64,000 bases of DNA from positions 1,922,001 to 1,986,000 of the forward strand of contig NZ_JACVAE010000001.1 in NCBI RefSeq assembly GCF_014851675.1. Direction: 5' to 3'. Shown piece by piece: positions 43,832 through 53,437 of the stretch. This stretch comes from Rhizobium sp. ARZ01. GTDB lineage: Bacteria; Pseudomonadota; Alphaproteobacteria; Rhizobiales; Rhizobiaceae. The first letter of the stretch is position 1. Each line of letters begins with the position of its first letter. The notes under the pieces were generated by a model that worked only from the letters and a program-made list of their open reading frames with translations, did no database searches and was not told where the DNA came from. The position numbers and the translations under genes were made by a program.

Positions 43832-44029
43832 ATGAGCGGCGACGTAGTCAATCTCCGCCAGTTCCGGAAACAGAAGGCCCGCTCCGAAAAAGAGCGTCAG
43901 GCCGAGCAGAACCGAATATCCTTCGGCCGCACCAAGGCAGAAAAAAATTTGACGCGCGCCCTGAACGACCAGGCGGACAGGACGCTTGATCAAGGCCGGA
44001 TCGAGAAGCCGGACGATCGTGTCGACTGA
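43832..44029 (+). CDS. DUF4169-family small protein
   Basis: A 65-residue, highly charged protein matching DUF4169 (VVNLRQFRKQKARSEKERQAEQNR in part at the N-terminus), probably one long helix. Function unknown; the family is restricted to alphaproteobacteria and is often next to sspB, as here. GGAGG lies four bases before ATG 43832. Confidence 0.9.
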   Translation: MSGDVVNLRQFRKQKARSEKERQAEQNRISFGRTKAEKNLTRALNDQADRTLDQGRIEKPDDRVD

Positions 44030-44143
44030 GGCCATGGCGCACCTATCCACACACCAACGCGAATTCGATTCCATTTCAACGCGTTGCGACGACGTATTGA
44101 ATCAATCGATCAACAAGCTGAATCAGACTGTGAGCCGACAGCG

Positions 44144-44377
44144 GTGATCCGCAAGCACTCCGCCACACTGCACGGACACCGCACCAGCTTTTCCTTGGAA
44201 GAACCGTTTTGGCTGGAACTGAAGGCCATTGCGGCAGACCGTGGCATACCGCTCGCCGCGCTTCTGTCGGAGATCGACGACGCGCGCTCCCCCGAGAGCA
44301 ACCTCTCCTCTGCCCTGCGCGTCCACGTTCTGGAGACAATGAAAGCCCAAATCGCGGAAGCGGCCGCTGGCACGTAA
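44144..44377 (+). CDS. Ribbon-helix-helix domain protein
   Basis: A 77-residue protein placed from GTG 44144. The segment KHSATLHGHRTSFSLEEPFW begins a ribbon-helix-helix fold and FWLELKAIAADRGIPLAALL supplies the two helices, a pattern of DNA-binding RHH proteins in alphaproteobacteria. An in-frame TTG at 44084 would add 20 unlike residues. Probably a small DNA-binding regulator; target unknown. It ends the plus-strand run sspB-DUF4169-RHH. Confidence 0.78.
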   Translation: MIRKHSATLHGHRTSFSLEEPFWLELKAIAADRGIPLAALLSEIDDARSPESNLSSALRVHVLETMKAQIAEAAAGT

Positions 44378-44425
44378 GTTCTGGCCCTAGTGGCATCGCG
44401 ATGGCAGGATCACGTCCCCAGTCGA

Positions 44426-47400
44426 TCAGTTCACACCTGGCAACGTGTCAAAATTCAGGCCCTGGCCACTGATCGGCGGTAGATCCTCGCGGGTGACGCC
44501 TTCGCTAGGATTGACGGGAAAATAGTTGCCAGGCTCAATCGGCTGCAGCTGCAGCTGCTCCTGCTCCGCCGCCCGGCGTCTTGCCTCAGCAGCCTCCCGT
44601 TCCAACCGCTCGCGTTCGGCCTTCTCCTTCGCGGCCTGTCGCCGGCGTTCCTCCTCGAGCGCCTGAAGGCGCATGGCCTCTGCCAGTGCGGCACGCGCCG
44701 CAACGCGGGAGCGATAGAGTGCTGCCTCGCGACGCAGCCGCTGCTTCTCCAGCACGGCCGCCTGTAGCATCTCGACCCGGCGGCGCTCGCGTTCAAATTT
44801 GCGCAGCGAAAGGTAGTTGCTGAGCGGCTGTGCATCAACGCGAATTGTCGGCTCGGCAATCGAACCGTCAAAGGTAAGCACGACCTCCGGCTCACCGCCC
44901 GCCATCGCTTCTTCGCCTGCCCGCAACCGCATGGCGATCTGTCCGGACAGCGAACGATCAACCAGACCAATCTCCGCCCCGCCGGAGAAGTCTGCCGCCG
45001 CGTCGCCGCCTGTGATCGTGTCGGCCCGTAGCTTGCCCGACGCGATCGTAAAGGGGATTTTCACCGCACCCAGGTGGGTCTCGCCATGCAGGGCGTTGTC
45101 GAGTGCGATAGCATCCACCTTCTTTTCGGTGATGTCGCCCTCAATCGCATCAGTCGAGGCGAGGATCGCACCGAAGCCACCGCTGGTAATGCCTTTCAGC
45201 GTCAACTCTTCGATTCGAACTTCACCCGAGCCGCTTGCGGCTCCCACCATCGAAGCGACGCTGTCGCCGGAGGCATCGAGCGCCAGGGTCATGTCCGCCG
45301 TTCCGGTCGAGACCGGCCCACCCGCCCCCGACCAGACAATCTGCGAGACATCGGCACCGCTCAGCGTCAGGCGGCTTTCAAGCAAGCCGTTGCCTTCGGC
45401 ATTTGCCAGTTTCAGGCGACCGGCGAGCGATCCGCCCAGCCAGTCACCAGCGAGATCGGAAAGGGTCAAGTCACCGCCGGTCCAGCTCAGCGCCGCGCTG
45501 AAATTGTCGACCGGACCGTAAAGCCCAGTCCAGAATTGCCCTGCCGCGAGCTGAACATTGAAATCGGCGCTATCGCGGGTCGGGTTTGCGAGGGCATCAC
45601 GATTGAACCCCTGCCCCTCGACATCTTCGGTCGGTCCCAGCACTGCCTCAGTCAGCCAGGCGAGATCGATCGTGTCAAATGCCAGGTTGCCGGTGCCCTT
45701 GGCGATCGGCGCAGTTCGATCAAGCATGAGCGTCCCGGAAACCCCGTTTCGGTCAATCTTTCCAGCGATATCCGCCAGACGTATCGACGTCGCGTCTATT
45801 GCCGCCTTGGTTCTCAGCGCCACGGGCAAGCCGGCACCGGTTTGCGGCAACACGATGCCGTTCATCAACAGATAGGGCTCGATGTCAGCGGCATCGATAC
45901 CGATATCCATTTCCCCTTCGAGGAAACGGGCAGCCGCCAATTCGACCTTTCCGTCCGCGGCGATGGATGTACCGCTCGTGGTGAAAGAGAAAGTCACGTC
46001 GGCCGGGCCGGACATCGGCTGCTTGATCTTGATCGCTGCAATTCCGTTCGGCTCTGCATCGAATGGCAGCGGTTCAAGCCCCAGCTGGCCGGCAAGCGCA
46101 ACGGTGCTCGGATTTTCCAGCGTCGCCTGTGCCTCGATATTGCCGCCGGCAACAAATTCACTGAAGTCGCGTGCGGACAGCTGCGCGTCGATCCGGCCGC
46201 CGTTCACACTTCCCCCAAGAATGATGCCAACCGGACCATCCTTGTCGCCCGGCAAGGCCAGCGTCATCGACAGATCGGCGTCGTCATAAAATCCCCCGCT
46301 TGCGACCAGACGCGTCAGCACGGGATGTGAGGGCAGACGCCGCGCGAGCATCTCGAACAGGGGCCGCATACGCTGTGCCTTCAGTGTCACATCGAGACCC
46401 GCCGAGGGGGACACCATCGTTCCACCAAGCTGTCCCTTGAGCGATACCGTTGCCCCTGCGACGGATCCGACATCGAGGCGGCTGACATTCAGCGCCCCGT
46501 CCCGCAGAGACAACACTGCGGTGGCGTCCCGTGCCTCCTCACCAAAAGCGGTGAAACGCGCGGCCTTCAGGTCAAGTGCGATGGAATGCCGTAACAGGGC
46601 GGCCGTCGATGCGTCGCCGGCCACCAGCCCGGTAAGGGCCTGCAGTGTCTCGATTTCAACGCTGTTGCCGTGGAGTTCGATCGACAGCGCCGGCGCCTCG
46701 CCTTGGCGGGACTGACGTTCGATCCGCCCTTTGAGGGTCGCGGCACCCGCGGCAAGTTCGAGATCCTCAAAGCGCTGCAATTCGTCCGTCAGGTCGACCT
46801 TGGCGGCAAAACCCGCGCTCCTCAGCTTGCGGATTTCCGGATCGACGGAACCGGCCAGCCAAGACGCCAGCCCGGAGGGTTGGTTGGAGGCGATGAGCAG
46901 GTCGCCGGCGAAGCGCCGGCTGCCCTTGAGCGTCAACCGCCCTTTGGCCTCCACGGTCGTACGGCCGGGGAACTGCGCCGTGCCTCGCGCCACGGTCCAG
47001 CCGTCCCCATCCGGTTCAACGTCGAGCAGCACCTCGCGCACCGTCGTGTCCCCGATGACAATCGCCGGCAGCTTCAGACTGGCGCGACCCGGCACCTGCG
47101 GCACCGGAATGTCGGCGAGGATGTCAAGCAGCCCCTGCAGGCGCTGACGAGCGGACGCTTGCGGGTTGCGTCCCGTCTTGCCGCTCTCACCGTTATTGCC
47201 GATGCGGCTGACATCGATCTGCTGACCGTCGGCGATCAGCAGGAATTCCGGCTCCTTGCCGGTATCGAGCGTCGCCTCGCCCGTGACGATATAGGGATCG
47301 GCAGGATCGCCAGCCGCAAGGTTATACTGCGGCACCCGTAGGCGTTCATTGGAGAGCTCGAATTCCCCCGAAACCCGGATCGGCCTGGAAGCATCGCGAG

Positions 47401-48172
47401 TGTCCGGCAGCTTCTTTTCGGCAAGTGAGAACGTGCCCCGGTATTGGGGCCTGAAGTCGACGACTTTGAGATCACCGTCCAGGTCGGCGGAAAATGCGAT
47501 TCTGTCCGGAACGATCCGCGCCTTCAGCTTCAGTACGCCTTTTTCGTCCAGCTGGCCCGTAGAGATTTGAAAGGCGCCCGTCGTGCCGTCCAGCGCACCA
47601 CGACCGTCGATGCGCCAAGGACCACTGAGCGAGCGCGCCGAAAGCTGCGCATCCAGCCCGGTGAACCGGCGTGTACGACCGGCTTGGTCGTCGATGAACT
47701 CGATCTCGCCCCCGGCTACCTCGACATTTTCCAGGATGACGGTCTTGGCAGGGATATCGGACTTACGCCCGCGCGCCCAGTCGAGCGTTCCATCGGAAAG
47801 CAGTTTCAAGCGAACCTTCGGCTCTTCGACTCGCATGTCGAAGATCAGCGCCTCGCCACTAAGGAACGGCGCCAGTTCCGCATCCATCGAGAAACGCCGA
47901 ATGGTGACGGAGGGTTCGGCACCGTCCTCCTCTCCGACGCGTACGTCGTTCAGCGTAACGGAGGGAAAGGGAATGAGCCGGGCATCGACGCTGCCGTGAA
48001 CGACGACTTTTCGGCCGACGATCCGGCTGGCTTCGCGTTCAAAACCCTGGCGGAATCCGGTCCAGTCGACAAAGAACGGCGCCAGCAGGGCTGTAAACAG
48101 CGCCACCACCACCAGACCGCCAACTATCAACATTACCCGCGAGAGCACGCCGCCAATCCCGAGACCACCCAA
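44426..48172 (-). CDS. AsmA-family envelope protein
   Basis: A 1248-residue AsmA-like protein. A membrane anchor at about residues 13-33 (MLIVGGLVVVALFTALLAPF) precedes a very long periplasmic region of repeated beta-strand units typical of the AsmA/TamB/Mdm31 lipid-transfer superfamily, with the AsmA C-terminal domain near 900-1100. The last 150 residues form a highly charged coiled coil (ERERRRVEMLQAAVLEKQRL and following), then a Gln/Pro tail. Role in outer-membrane lipid homeostasis is inferred from family. Start: TTG 48172 is drawn, but GTG 48148 is as likely because related proteins begin just before the anchor. Confidence 0.9.
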   Translation of the reverse strand: MGGLGIGGVLSRVMLIVGGLVVVALFTALLAPFFVDWTGFRQGFEREASRIVGRKVVVHGSVDARLIPFPSVTLNDVRVGEEDGAEPSVTIRRFSMDAELAPFLSGEALIFDMRVEEPKVRLKLLSDGTLDWARGRKSDIPAKTVILENVEVAGGEIEFIDDQAGRTRRFTGLDAQLSARSLSGPWRIDGRGALDGTTGAFQISTGQLDEKGVLKLKARIVPDRIAFSADLDGDLKVVDFRPQYRGTFSLAEKKLPDTRDASRPIRVSGEFELSNERLRVPQYNLAAGDPADPYIVTGEATLDTGKEPEFLLIADGQQIDVSRIGNNGESGKTGRNPQASARQRLQGLLDILADIPVPQVPGRASLKLPAIVIGDTTVREVLLDVEPDGDGWTVARGTAQFPGRTTVEAKGRLTLKGSRRFAGDLLIASNQPSGLASWLAGSVDPEIRKLRSAGFAAKVDLTDELQRFEDLELAAGAATLKGRIERQSRQGEAPALSIELHGNSVEIETLQALTGLVAGDASTAALLRHSIALDLKAARFTAFGEEARDATAVLSLRDGALNVSRLDVGSVAGATVSLKGQLGGTMVSPSAGLDVTLKAQRMRPLFEMLARRLPSHPVLTRLVASGGFYDDADLSMTLALPGDKDGPVGIILGGSVNGGRIDAQLSARDFSEFVAGGNIEAQATLENPSTVALAGQLGLEPLPFDAEPNGIAAIKIKQPMSGPADVTFSFTTSGTSIAADGKVELAAARFLEGEMDIGIDAADIEPYLLMNGIVLPQTGAGLPVALRTKAAIDATSIRLADIAGKIDRNGVSGTLMLDRTAPIAKGTGNLAFDTIDLAWLTEAVLGPTEDVEGQGFNRDALANPTRDSADFNVQLAAGQFWTGLYGPVDNFSAALSWTGGDLTLSDLAGDWLGGSLAGRLKLANAEGNGLLESRLTLSGADVSQIVWSGAGGPVSTGTADMTLALDASGDSVASMVGAASGSGEVRIEELTLKGITSGGFGAILASTDAIEGDITEKKVDAIALDNALHGETHLGAVKIPFTIASGKLRADTITGGDAAADFSGGAEIGLVDRSLSGQIAMRLRAGEEAMAGGEPEVVLTFDGSIAEPTIRVDAQPLSNYLSLRKFERERRRVEMLQAAVLEKQRLRREAALYRSRVAARAALAEAMRLQALEEERRRQAAKEKAERERLEREAAEARRRAAEQEQLQLQPIEPGNYFPVNPSEGVTREDLPPISGQGLNFDTLPGVN

Positions 48173-48278
48173 TTCACGTTCATCGCCTGGCCTCGGCTCG
48201 CGCCCATGTCAAACGCAAATCCGCCACCTCCTGCCGGCATCCTTTGCCCGACTATACGCAGGATGGCGGCCATCTGTC

Positions 48279-49691
48279 TCACTCCAAGGGAAAAATCTTT
48301 CCCGGATTGAAAATATTGTCGGGATCAAGCGCCCGCTTGATTTGCCGCATGACATCGACCGCTTCGCCAAGTTCCCTCGGCAGGAACGCCTGCTTGCCCT
48401 GGCCGATACCATGTTCGCCGGTGCAGGTGCCATCCATCGAGAGCGCCCGCGCATTCAGCCGCGCGACAAAAGCCTCGACCTTCTCGATATCCGCCGGATC
48501 CTTATCGTCGAAGACGACGCTGACATGAAAATTGCCATCGCCCGCGTGGCCGACGATAGGAGCGAGAAGTCCATGCTCCTCAATGTCCGCTTCCGTCTCC
48601 GCGACGCAATCGGCAAGGCGCGAGATCGGCACGCAGACATCCGTCGCGAGAACAGATGCCCCGATGCTTAGTGCCTTTGCCGCCCAGTAGACGTTGTGAC
48701 GCGCCTTCCAGAGCCGCGCACGCTCCTCCGCATCGGATGTCCACTGGAAATCGCCACCGCCGCACTCGGACGCCACCTCACCGAACTGCTGCGATTGCAG
48801 CGCGACACTCTCCTCGCTGCCGTGGAACTCGACGAACAGTGTCGGCTGCTCGGGCAGCGTCAGGCCGGAATAGGCATTGCATGCCTTGATCTGCAAAGCA
48901 TTGACGAGTTCGATGCGAGCCACCGGTATGCCGAGCTGGATCGTCATGATCACGGCGTCGCAGGCATCCTTGAGCGTCGGGAAGCCGCAGATGCCGCCAG
49001 CGATCACGGAGGGAATGCCCTGCAGCCGCAGCGTGACCGAGGTCAGCACGCCCAGTGTTCCCTCGGCCCCCACATAGAGGCGCGTCAGATCATATCCCGC
49101 CGACGACTTGCGGGCGCGACGGGCCGTGCGGATCTCCTCGCCGCTGGCCGTCACCGCCGTCACGGCCAATACATTGTCCTTCATCGTGCCGTAGCGCACG
49201 GCGTTCGTGCCCGAGGCGCGCGTCGATGCCATGCCGCCGATCGAGGCATTTGCGCCGGGGTCGATCGGGAAAAACAAGCCCGTGTCGCGTAGATAGGCGT
49301 TCAATTCCTCGCGCGTGATCCCCGGCTCGACCGTGCAGTCGAGATCCTCGGCATTCACTTCCAGAACGCGGTTCATCTTGCTGAAATTGATCGAGATGCC
49401 GCCACTCGGTGCATTGACCTGCCCTTCCAGCGAGGAGCCGGTGCCGAACGGAACAACCGGAACCTTGTGCTCGGCACACAGGCGGACCGCTGCCTTCACG
49501 TCATCGGCGTTCTCGGCAAAAAGTACGCCATCAGGAAGTTGGGCCGGGATGTAGGTGGTCGTGTGCGCATGCTGGGCCCGGATAGCCTCGCCCATGTGGA
49601 AACGCGCGCCAAACGCCTGCTGACACGCCGAAACTGCCGCTGCGATCGCCTGCTCGTTGCGGGTTCCCGCCCTGATGTCCGAAAGCGCCAT
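48279..49691 (-). CDS. FAD-linked 2-hydroxyacid oxidase/dehydrogenase (GlcD/LDH type)
   Basis: A 470-residue flavoenzyme. The N-terminal FAD-binding_4 domain includes VVPFGTGSSLEGQVNAPSGG and GGMASTRASGTNAVRYGTM; the C-terminal FAD-oxidase domain includes the metal/substrate contacts HAGDGNFH and GEHGIGQGK. This set is typical of D-lactate dehydrogenase, glycolate oxidase subunit GlcD and D-2-hydroxyglutarate dehydrogenases. No glcE/glcF neighbours, so a stand-alone D-2-hydroxyacid (lactate-like) dehydrogenase is more likely. ATG 49691 has GGAGG eight bases upstream. Confidence 0.93.
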   Translation of the reverse strand: MALSDIRAGTRNEQAIAAAVSACQQAFGARFHMGEAIRAQHAHTTTYIPAQLPDGVLFAENADDVKAAVRLCAEHKVPVVPFGTGSSLEGQVNAPSGGISINFSKMNRVLEVNAEDLDCTVEPGITREELNAYLRDTGLFFPIDPGANASIGGMASTRASGTNAVRYGTMKDNVLAVTAVTASGEEIRTARRARKSSAGYDLTRLYVGAEGTLGVLTSVTLRLQGIPSVIAGGICGFPTLKDACDAVIMTIQLGIPVARIELVNALQIKACNAYSGLTLPEQPTLFVEFHGSEESVALQSQQFGEVASECGGGDFQWTSDAEERARLWKARHNVYWAAKALSIGASVLATDVCVPISRLADCVAETEADIEEHGLLAPIVGHAGDGNFHVSVVFDDKDPADIEKVEAFVARLNARALSMDGTCTGEHGIGQGKQAFLPRELGEAVDVMRQIKRALDPDNIFNPGKIFPLE

Positions 49692-49858
49692 GGCTTGTCC
49701 TCCTGAAGCATTTGCCGCGTTATGTGCGAATTGCGGCACGGCTGTCCATAGCAAGTTTCGCCTTTCGGACAGCAGCCGAGACGGTGCTATCTTATTAATT
49801 TGTAATATACATCGCGATGGTTGATAATTGCACGCGGGGATGGAAAGGAGTTCCAGCC

Positions 49859-50095
49859 ATGAACCCGCGCAGCATATGGACAATCGTTGCGCTTATCGTC
49901 GCCCTGGTCGTCATCTTCCTTGGCTACAGGACGATCACCGAGCGCACGACTACCGCAACGACAACTGCACCGGCGACTACGGAGCAATCGGGATCGGCCC
50001 CGAGCCCTGGCACGACGGCACCAGCTACACCCGCGCCCGGAACGACGACGGAAACGAAGCCGGCGGAGGGTTCTCAGACCGGAACGAGCAACTGA
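49859..50095 (+). CDS. Small membrane-anchored Thr/Pro-rich protein
   Basis: A 78-residue protein with one N-terminal membrane helix (residues 7-22, TIVALIVALVVIFLGY) and a low-complexity tail rich in Thr, Ala, Pro and Gly. AAGGAG lies eight bases before ATG 49859. The tail would be on the periplasmic side. Family unknown; perhaps a small envelope protein. It is divergent from the FAD oxidase and converges on the RND permease gene. Confidence 0.65.
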   Translation: MNPRSIWTIVALIVALVVIFLGYRTITERTTTATTTAPATTEQSGSAPSPGTTAPATPAPGTTTETKPAEGSQTGTSN

Positions 50096-50254
50096 TCGGA
50101 TCTGAGCCGCGGTAGTCAGGACGCAACGGCAGACGATGCCGCCGCGGTTTCGTTCTCGTGATGCCTATTGAAATCGCTTCGCTAGGCTTCCATCCTGCAC
50201 TTTGCTGTACTGCTAACATCTCCACCGATCGAAAAGACATTTGCATTTCGCGGG

Positions 50255-53200
50255 TCACTCAGCTGCCTGCGACCCCGGCAAGGCGCCCAGTTCCTCGACC
50301 TTGACGGATCGCAGTCTCGGGGCGGTTGCGGCATCCATTTCCATCTGCAGGCGCTTTTCTTCATCCGCATGCGGCTTGGTGAACCGGGCGATTGTGAGAT
50401 AGGCGACGGGTGTCAGGTAGAGCGTCACAATCGCCGCCAGGCCGAGGCCGCCGACGAGCACCCAGCCGAGCGCGATACGGGCCTCTGCACCGGCGCCACT
50501 CGCCAGAACCAGCGGCAGTGCCCCGACAATGGTAGCGATCATCGTCATCATCACCGGACGCAGACGGATGTTCGAGGCATTCTCGATGGCACTGCGCACA
50601 TCCTGCCCGCGATCACGAAGCTGATTGGCAAACTCCACGATCAGAATACCGTTCTTGGCCATGATGCCGACGAGAAGGACAAGCCCGATCTGGCTGTAGA
50701 TGTTGAGCGAGGTGCCCGTCAGGATCATCGCGAACACGGCGCAGGCCAGGCCGAGCGGTACCGTGGTCATGATGATCAGCGCACTGACGAAGCTCTCGAA
50801 CTGTGCAGCCAGCACCAGGAAAATGATGATGAGGGCAAAGCCGAAGGTAATGAAGAGACCGTTCGCATTTTCGTCCAGGGTCGCCGCCTCGGCCATCGGA
50901 ATGAGGCGCGAGCCCTCGGGAAGCAGCGGCTCCGCCATCTGCTCGACCAGCTTCAGCGCGTCGCCAAGCGCAAGTCCATCCTTGAGGCCAGCCGACAGCG
51001 ATACGGCGCGCAACTGCTGCTCACGCGAAAGCTGCGGGGCGACGGCCTGTTCCTTGAGTGTGGCGATCGAGGACATGGGCACGATCTTGCCGTCACCCGT
51101 CTTGAGGAAGATGTTTTCCAGGTCTGTAGGATCGTTGACGGGGTTGGTAGTCGACGAGATGATCACCGGATAGGCCTGCCCTTCGACATAGACGTCGACG
51201 ATGCTCGAACCGTCGATGATGGCCTTCAACGCCGAGGAAAGCCCGTTGATGTCAATGCCGAGGTCGGAGGCACGCTCGCGATCGATCGTCACCGAGAGCT
51301 GAGCCTGGTTGGCCTCGTAATTCAATCGAACGTTCTCGAACCGGCCGCTGTCTTCGATCTTGCGCACCAGTTCGGCAGCCGCATTGCCGAGCTTTTCGTA
51401 GTTGTTGCCGACGAGCGCCACCTGCAGCCCGCTGCCAGCGCCACGGATGCCGAGGCTGTTCGGCTGGATGGCAAAGGCGCGCACCGACGGCACTTCGGCC
51501 GCAGCCGCGTTGATGTCGGCGACGATCTGCTGCTGCGTGCGGTCGCGTTCGCTCCAGGGCGCAAGCGTCAGCACCATGAAACCGCTGTTGCTCGAGCCGC
51601 CCATGCCGGACACCGAGTAGATATTGACGATCTCGCCGCTGTCATAGATGGGCCGAAGCTTCTCTTCGATCAGCCGCATTTGCTCCTGCGTATATTCCAG
51701 CGAAACACCCTGCGGCGCATTGATGCGCATCATCACCAGGGACCGGTCCTCCGTCGGCGTCAGCTCCGACTTGAGCGTCAGGAACGCGCCGGCGCCGAAG
51801 GCGGTAAAGAGCAGTGCCACCACATAGACCACCATCGGCGCATTCAGGCAGGCTTTCAGCGTGCGCCGATAGAAGGCGGCGCAGAGGTCGCCGAAACGAC
51901 CGAGAATGCCGCCATGTCCATGTTCCGTTGTCCCCTTCGTCAGCATGCGCGAGGCAAGCATCGGGCAGAGTGTCAGCGCGACAAAACCTGAAAGCAGCAG
52001 AGCAAAAGCGAGCACGAAGCCGAACTCGCGGAAAAGCCGGCCCGTCTGTCCGGGCAGGAAGGAGAGCGGCACGAAGACGGCGCAAAGCGTGGCCGTGGTG
52101 GCGATGACGGCGAAGAAGACCTCGAGTGTGCCCAACACCGCCGCCGCCCGTGGACCGAGCCCTTCGGCGCGTCGGCGCACGATGTTCTCCAGCACGACGA
52201 TCGCATCGTCGACGACAAGGCCCGTGGCGAGCACGATGGCCAGCAGCGTCAGGATGTTGATCGAGAATCCGGCAAGGTAGATTGCCGCGATCGTCCCGAC
52301 AAGCGCGATCGGCATACTGACCGTCGGAATCAGCGTCGCCCGCCAATCGCGCAGGAAGAGATAGATCACGAGCGTCACAATCAGGACCGCCACGCCAAGT
52401 GCGATCTCCACCTCATGCAGCGCACCCTCGATGAAGACCGCGTCGTCGCTGGTGACGCGCAGTTCGGTGCCTTCCGGCAATATACCCTTGAGCTGTTCGA
52501 CGGTCGTGCGGATGCCGGCTGAAATGTCCAGCGTGTTCGACTGCGCCTGGCGGATGATGCCGAGACCAATGCCCTGTCGGCCGTTGGAACGCAGGGCCGT
52601 GGTGCCGTCATCCGGCCCGAGCGTGATGGCCGCAATGTCACCGAGCCTGACGCGGTTCTGTAACATCAGGTTACCGAAGTCCTCCGGCGTAGCGAGGTCG
52701 GCCGTGGCGCGAACCGTTATGTCCTGGTTCATGCTTGTCAGCGAACCGGCGGGCACGTCGAACGACGCGGTCTTCAGCGCTGTGCTGAGATCAGCGATCG
52801 TCAGCCCGCGGCTTGCCAGCTTCGCCTGGTCGATGTCGATCCGGAACACCTTTTCCTGTTCGCCCGATACATCGACGTCGGCCACGCCTTCCACCGCGGC
52901 TAGCCGGTCGGTGATCTCGTTCTCAGCGAGCAGCGTCAGGTCCTCCATCGACAGGCGATCGGAGGTGAGCGCAAGCCGCATGATCGGCTGGCTGTCGGCA
53001 TCGGCCTTGACTACGCGTGGCTCGTCGGCGCCATCCGGAAGCTGGTTGGCAACACGACCCAACGCATCGCGAACGTCGTTAGCTGCCTGGCTTACGTCGG
53101 TCGTGTCGGTGAACTGGAGGGTCACGCGGCTGCGGCCGAAGGAAGAGGTGGAGGAAATGTCCTTGATCCCCTGCACGCGCGACACCGCACCTTCGACGAC

Positions 53201-53437
53201 GTCGGTCAGTTCGCGATCGACCGTCTCGGGCGAAGCGCCCTCGAATTCCGTCGAGACGCTGATCACCGGCTGATCGACCGAGGGCAGTTCGCGAATCTCG
53301 ACGCCGTTGAAGGCGGCAAGGCCTGCGACCACGATCAGCGTGTTGACCACGAGGGCGAAGATGGGGCGGCGCACGAAAAGTGCGGTAAATCCCGCCTGAC
53401 CGCCATGGGCGCTGGTGCCGGCTTCCCGCTTTGCCAT
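50255..53437 (-). CDS. RND-family efflux permease (AcrB/MexB type)
   Basis: A 1060-residue inner-membrane drug:proton antiporter with twelve predicted helices and two large periplasmic domains. The N-terminus (TALFVRRPIFALVVNTLIVV) and the helix-4 proton relay with two Asp (GLVVDDAIVVLENI) are typical HAE1-type features. It assembles with the periplasmic adaptor encoded upstream and an outer-membrane channel encoded elsewhere. ATG 53437 shares a base with the adaptor stop (TGATG); GTG 53440 is the alternative. No local regulator gene was found. Confidence 0.94.
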   Translation of the reverse strand: MAKREAGTSAHGGQAGFTALFVRRPIFALVVNTLIVVAGLAAFNGVEIRELPSVDQPVISVSTEFEGASPETVDRELTDVVEGAVSRVQGIKDISSTSSFGRSRVTLQFTDTTDVSQAANDVRDALGRVANQLPDGADEPRVVKADADSQPIMRLALTSDRLSMEDLTLLAENEITDRLAAVEGVADVDVSGEQEKVFRIDIDQAKLASRGLTIADLSTALKTASFDVPAGSLTSMNQDITVRATADLATPEDFGNLMLQNRVRLGDIAAITLGPDDGTTALRSNGRQGIGLGIIRQAQSNTLDISAGIRTTVEQLKGILPEGTELRVTSDDAVFIEGALHEVEIALGVAVLIVTLVIYLFLRDWRATLIPTVSMPIALVGTIAAIYLAGFSINILTLLAIVLATGLVVDDAIVVLENIVRRRAEGLGPRAAAVLGTLEVFFAVIATTATLCAVFVPLSFLPGQTGRLFREFGFVLAFALLLSGFVALTLCPMLASRMLTKGTTEHGHGGILGRFGDLCAAFYRRTLKACLNAPMVVYVVALLFTAFGAGAFLTLKSELTPTEDRSLVMMRINAPQGVSLEYTQEQMRLIEEKLRPIYDSGEIVNIYSVSGMGGSSNSGFMVLTLAPWSERDRTQQQIVADINAAAAEVPSVRAFAIQPNSLGIRGAGSGLQVALVGNNYEKLGNAAAELVRKIEDSGRFENVRLNYEANQAQLSVTIDRERASDLGIDINGLSSALKAIIDGSSIVDVYVEGQAYPVIISSTTNPVNDPTDLENIFLKTGDGKIVPMSSIATLKEQAVAPQLSREQQLRAVSLSAGLKDGLALGDALKLVEQMAEPLLPEGSRLIPMAEAATLDENANGLFITFGFALIIIFLVLAAQFESFVSALIIMTTVPLGLACAVFAMILTGTSLNIYSQIGLVLLVGIMAKNGILIVEFANQLRDRGQDVRSAIENASNIRLRPVMMTMIATIVGALPLVLASGAGAEARIALGWVLVGGLGLAAIVTLYLTPVAYLTIARFTKPHADEEKRLQMEMDAATAPRLRSVKVEELGALPGSQAAE

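Noticed and set aside
45074..46330. Plus-strand open frame of 418 codons
   Set aside because: Antisense of the AsmA-family gene.
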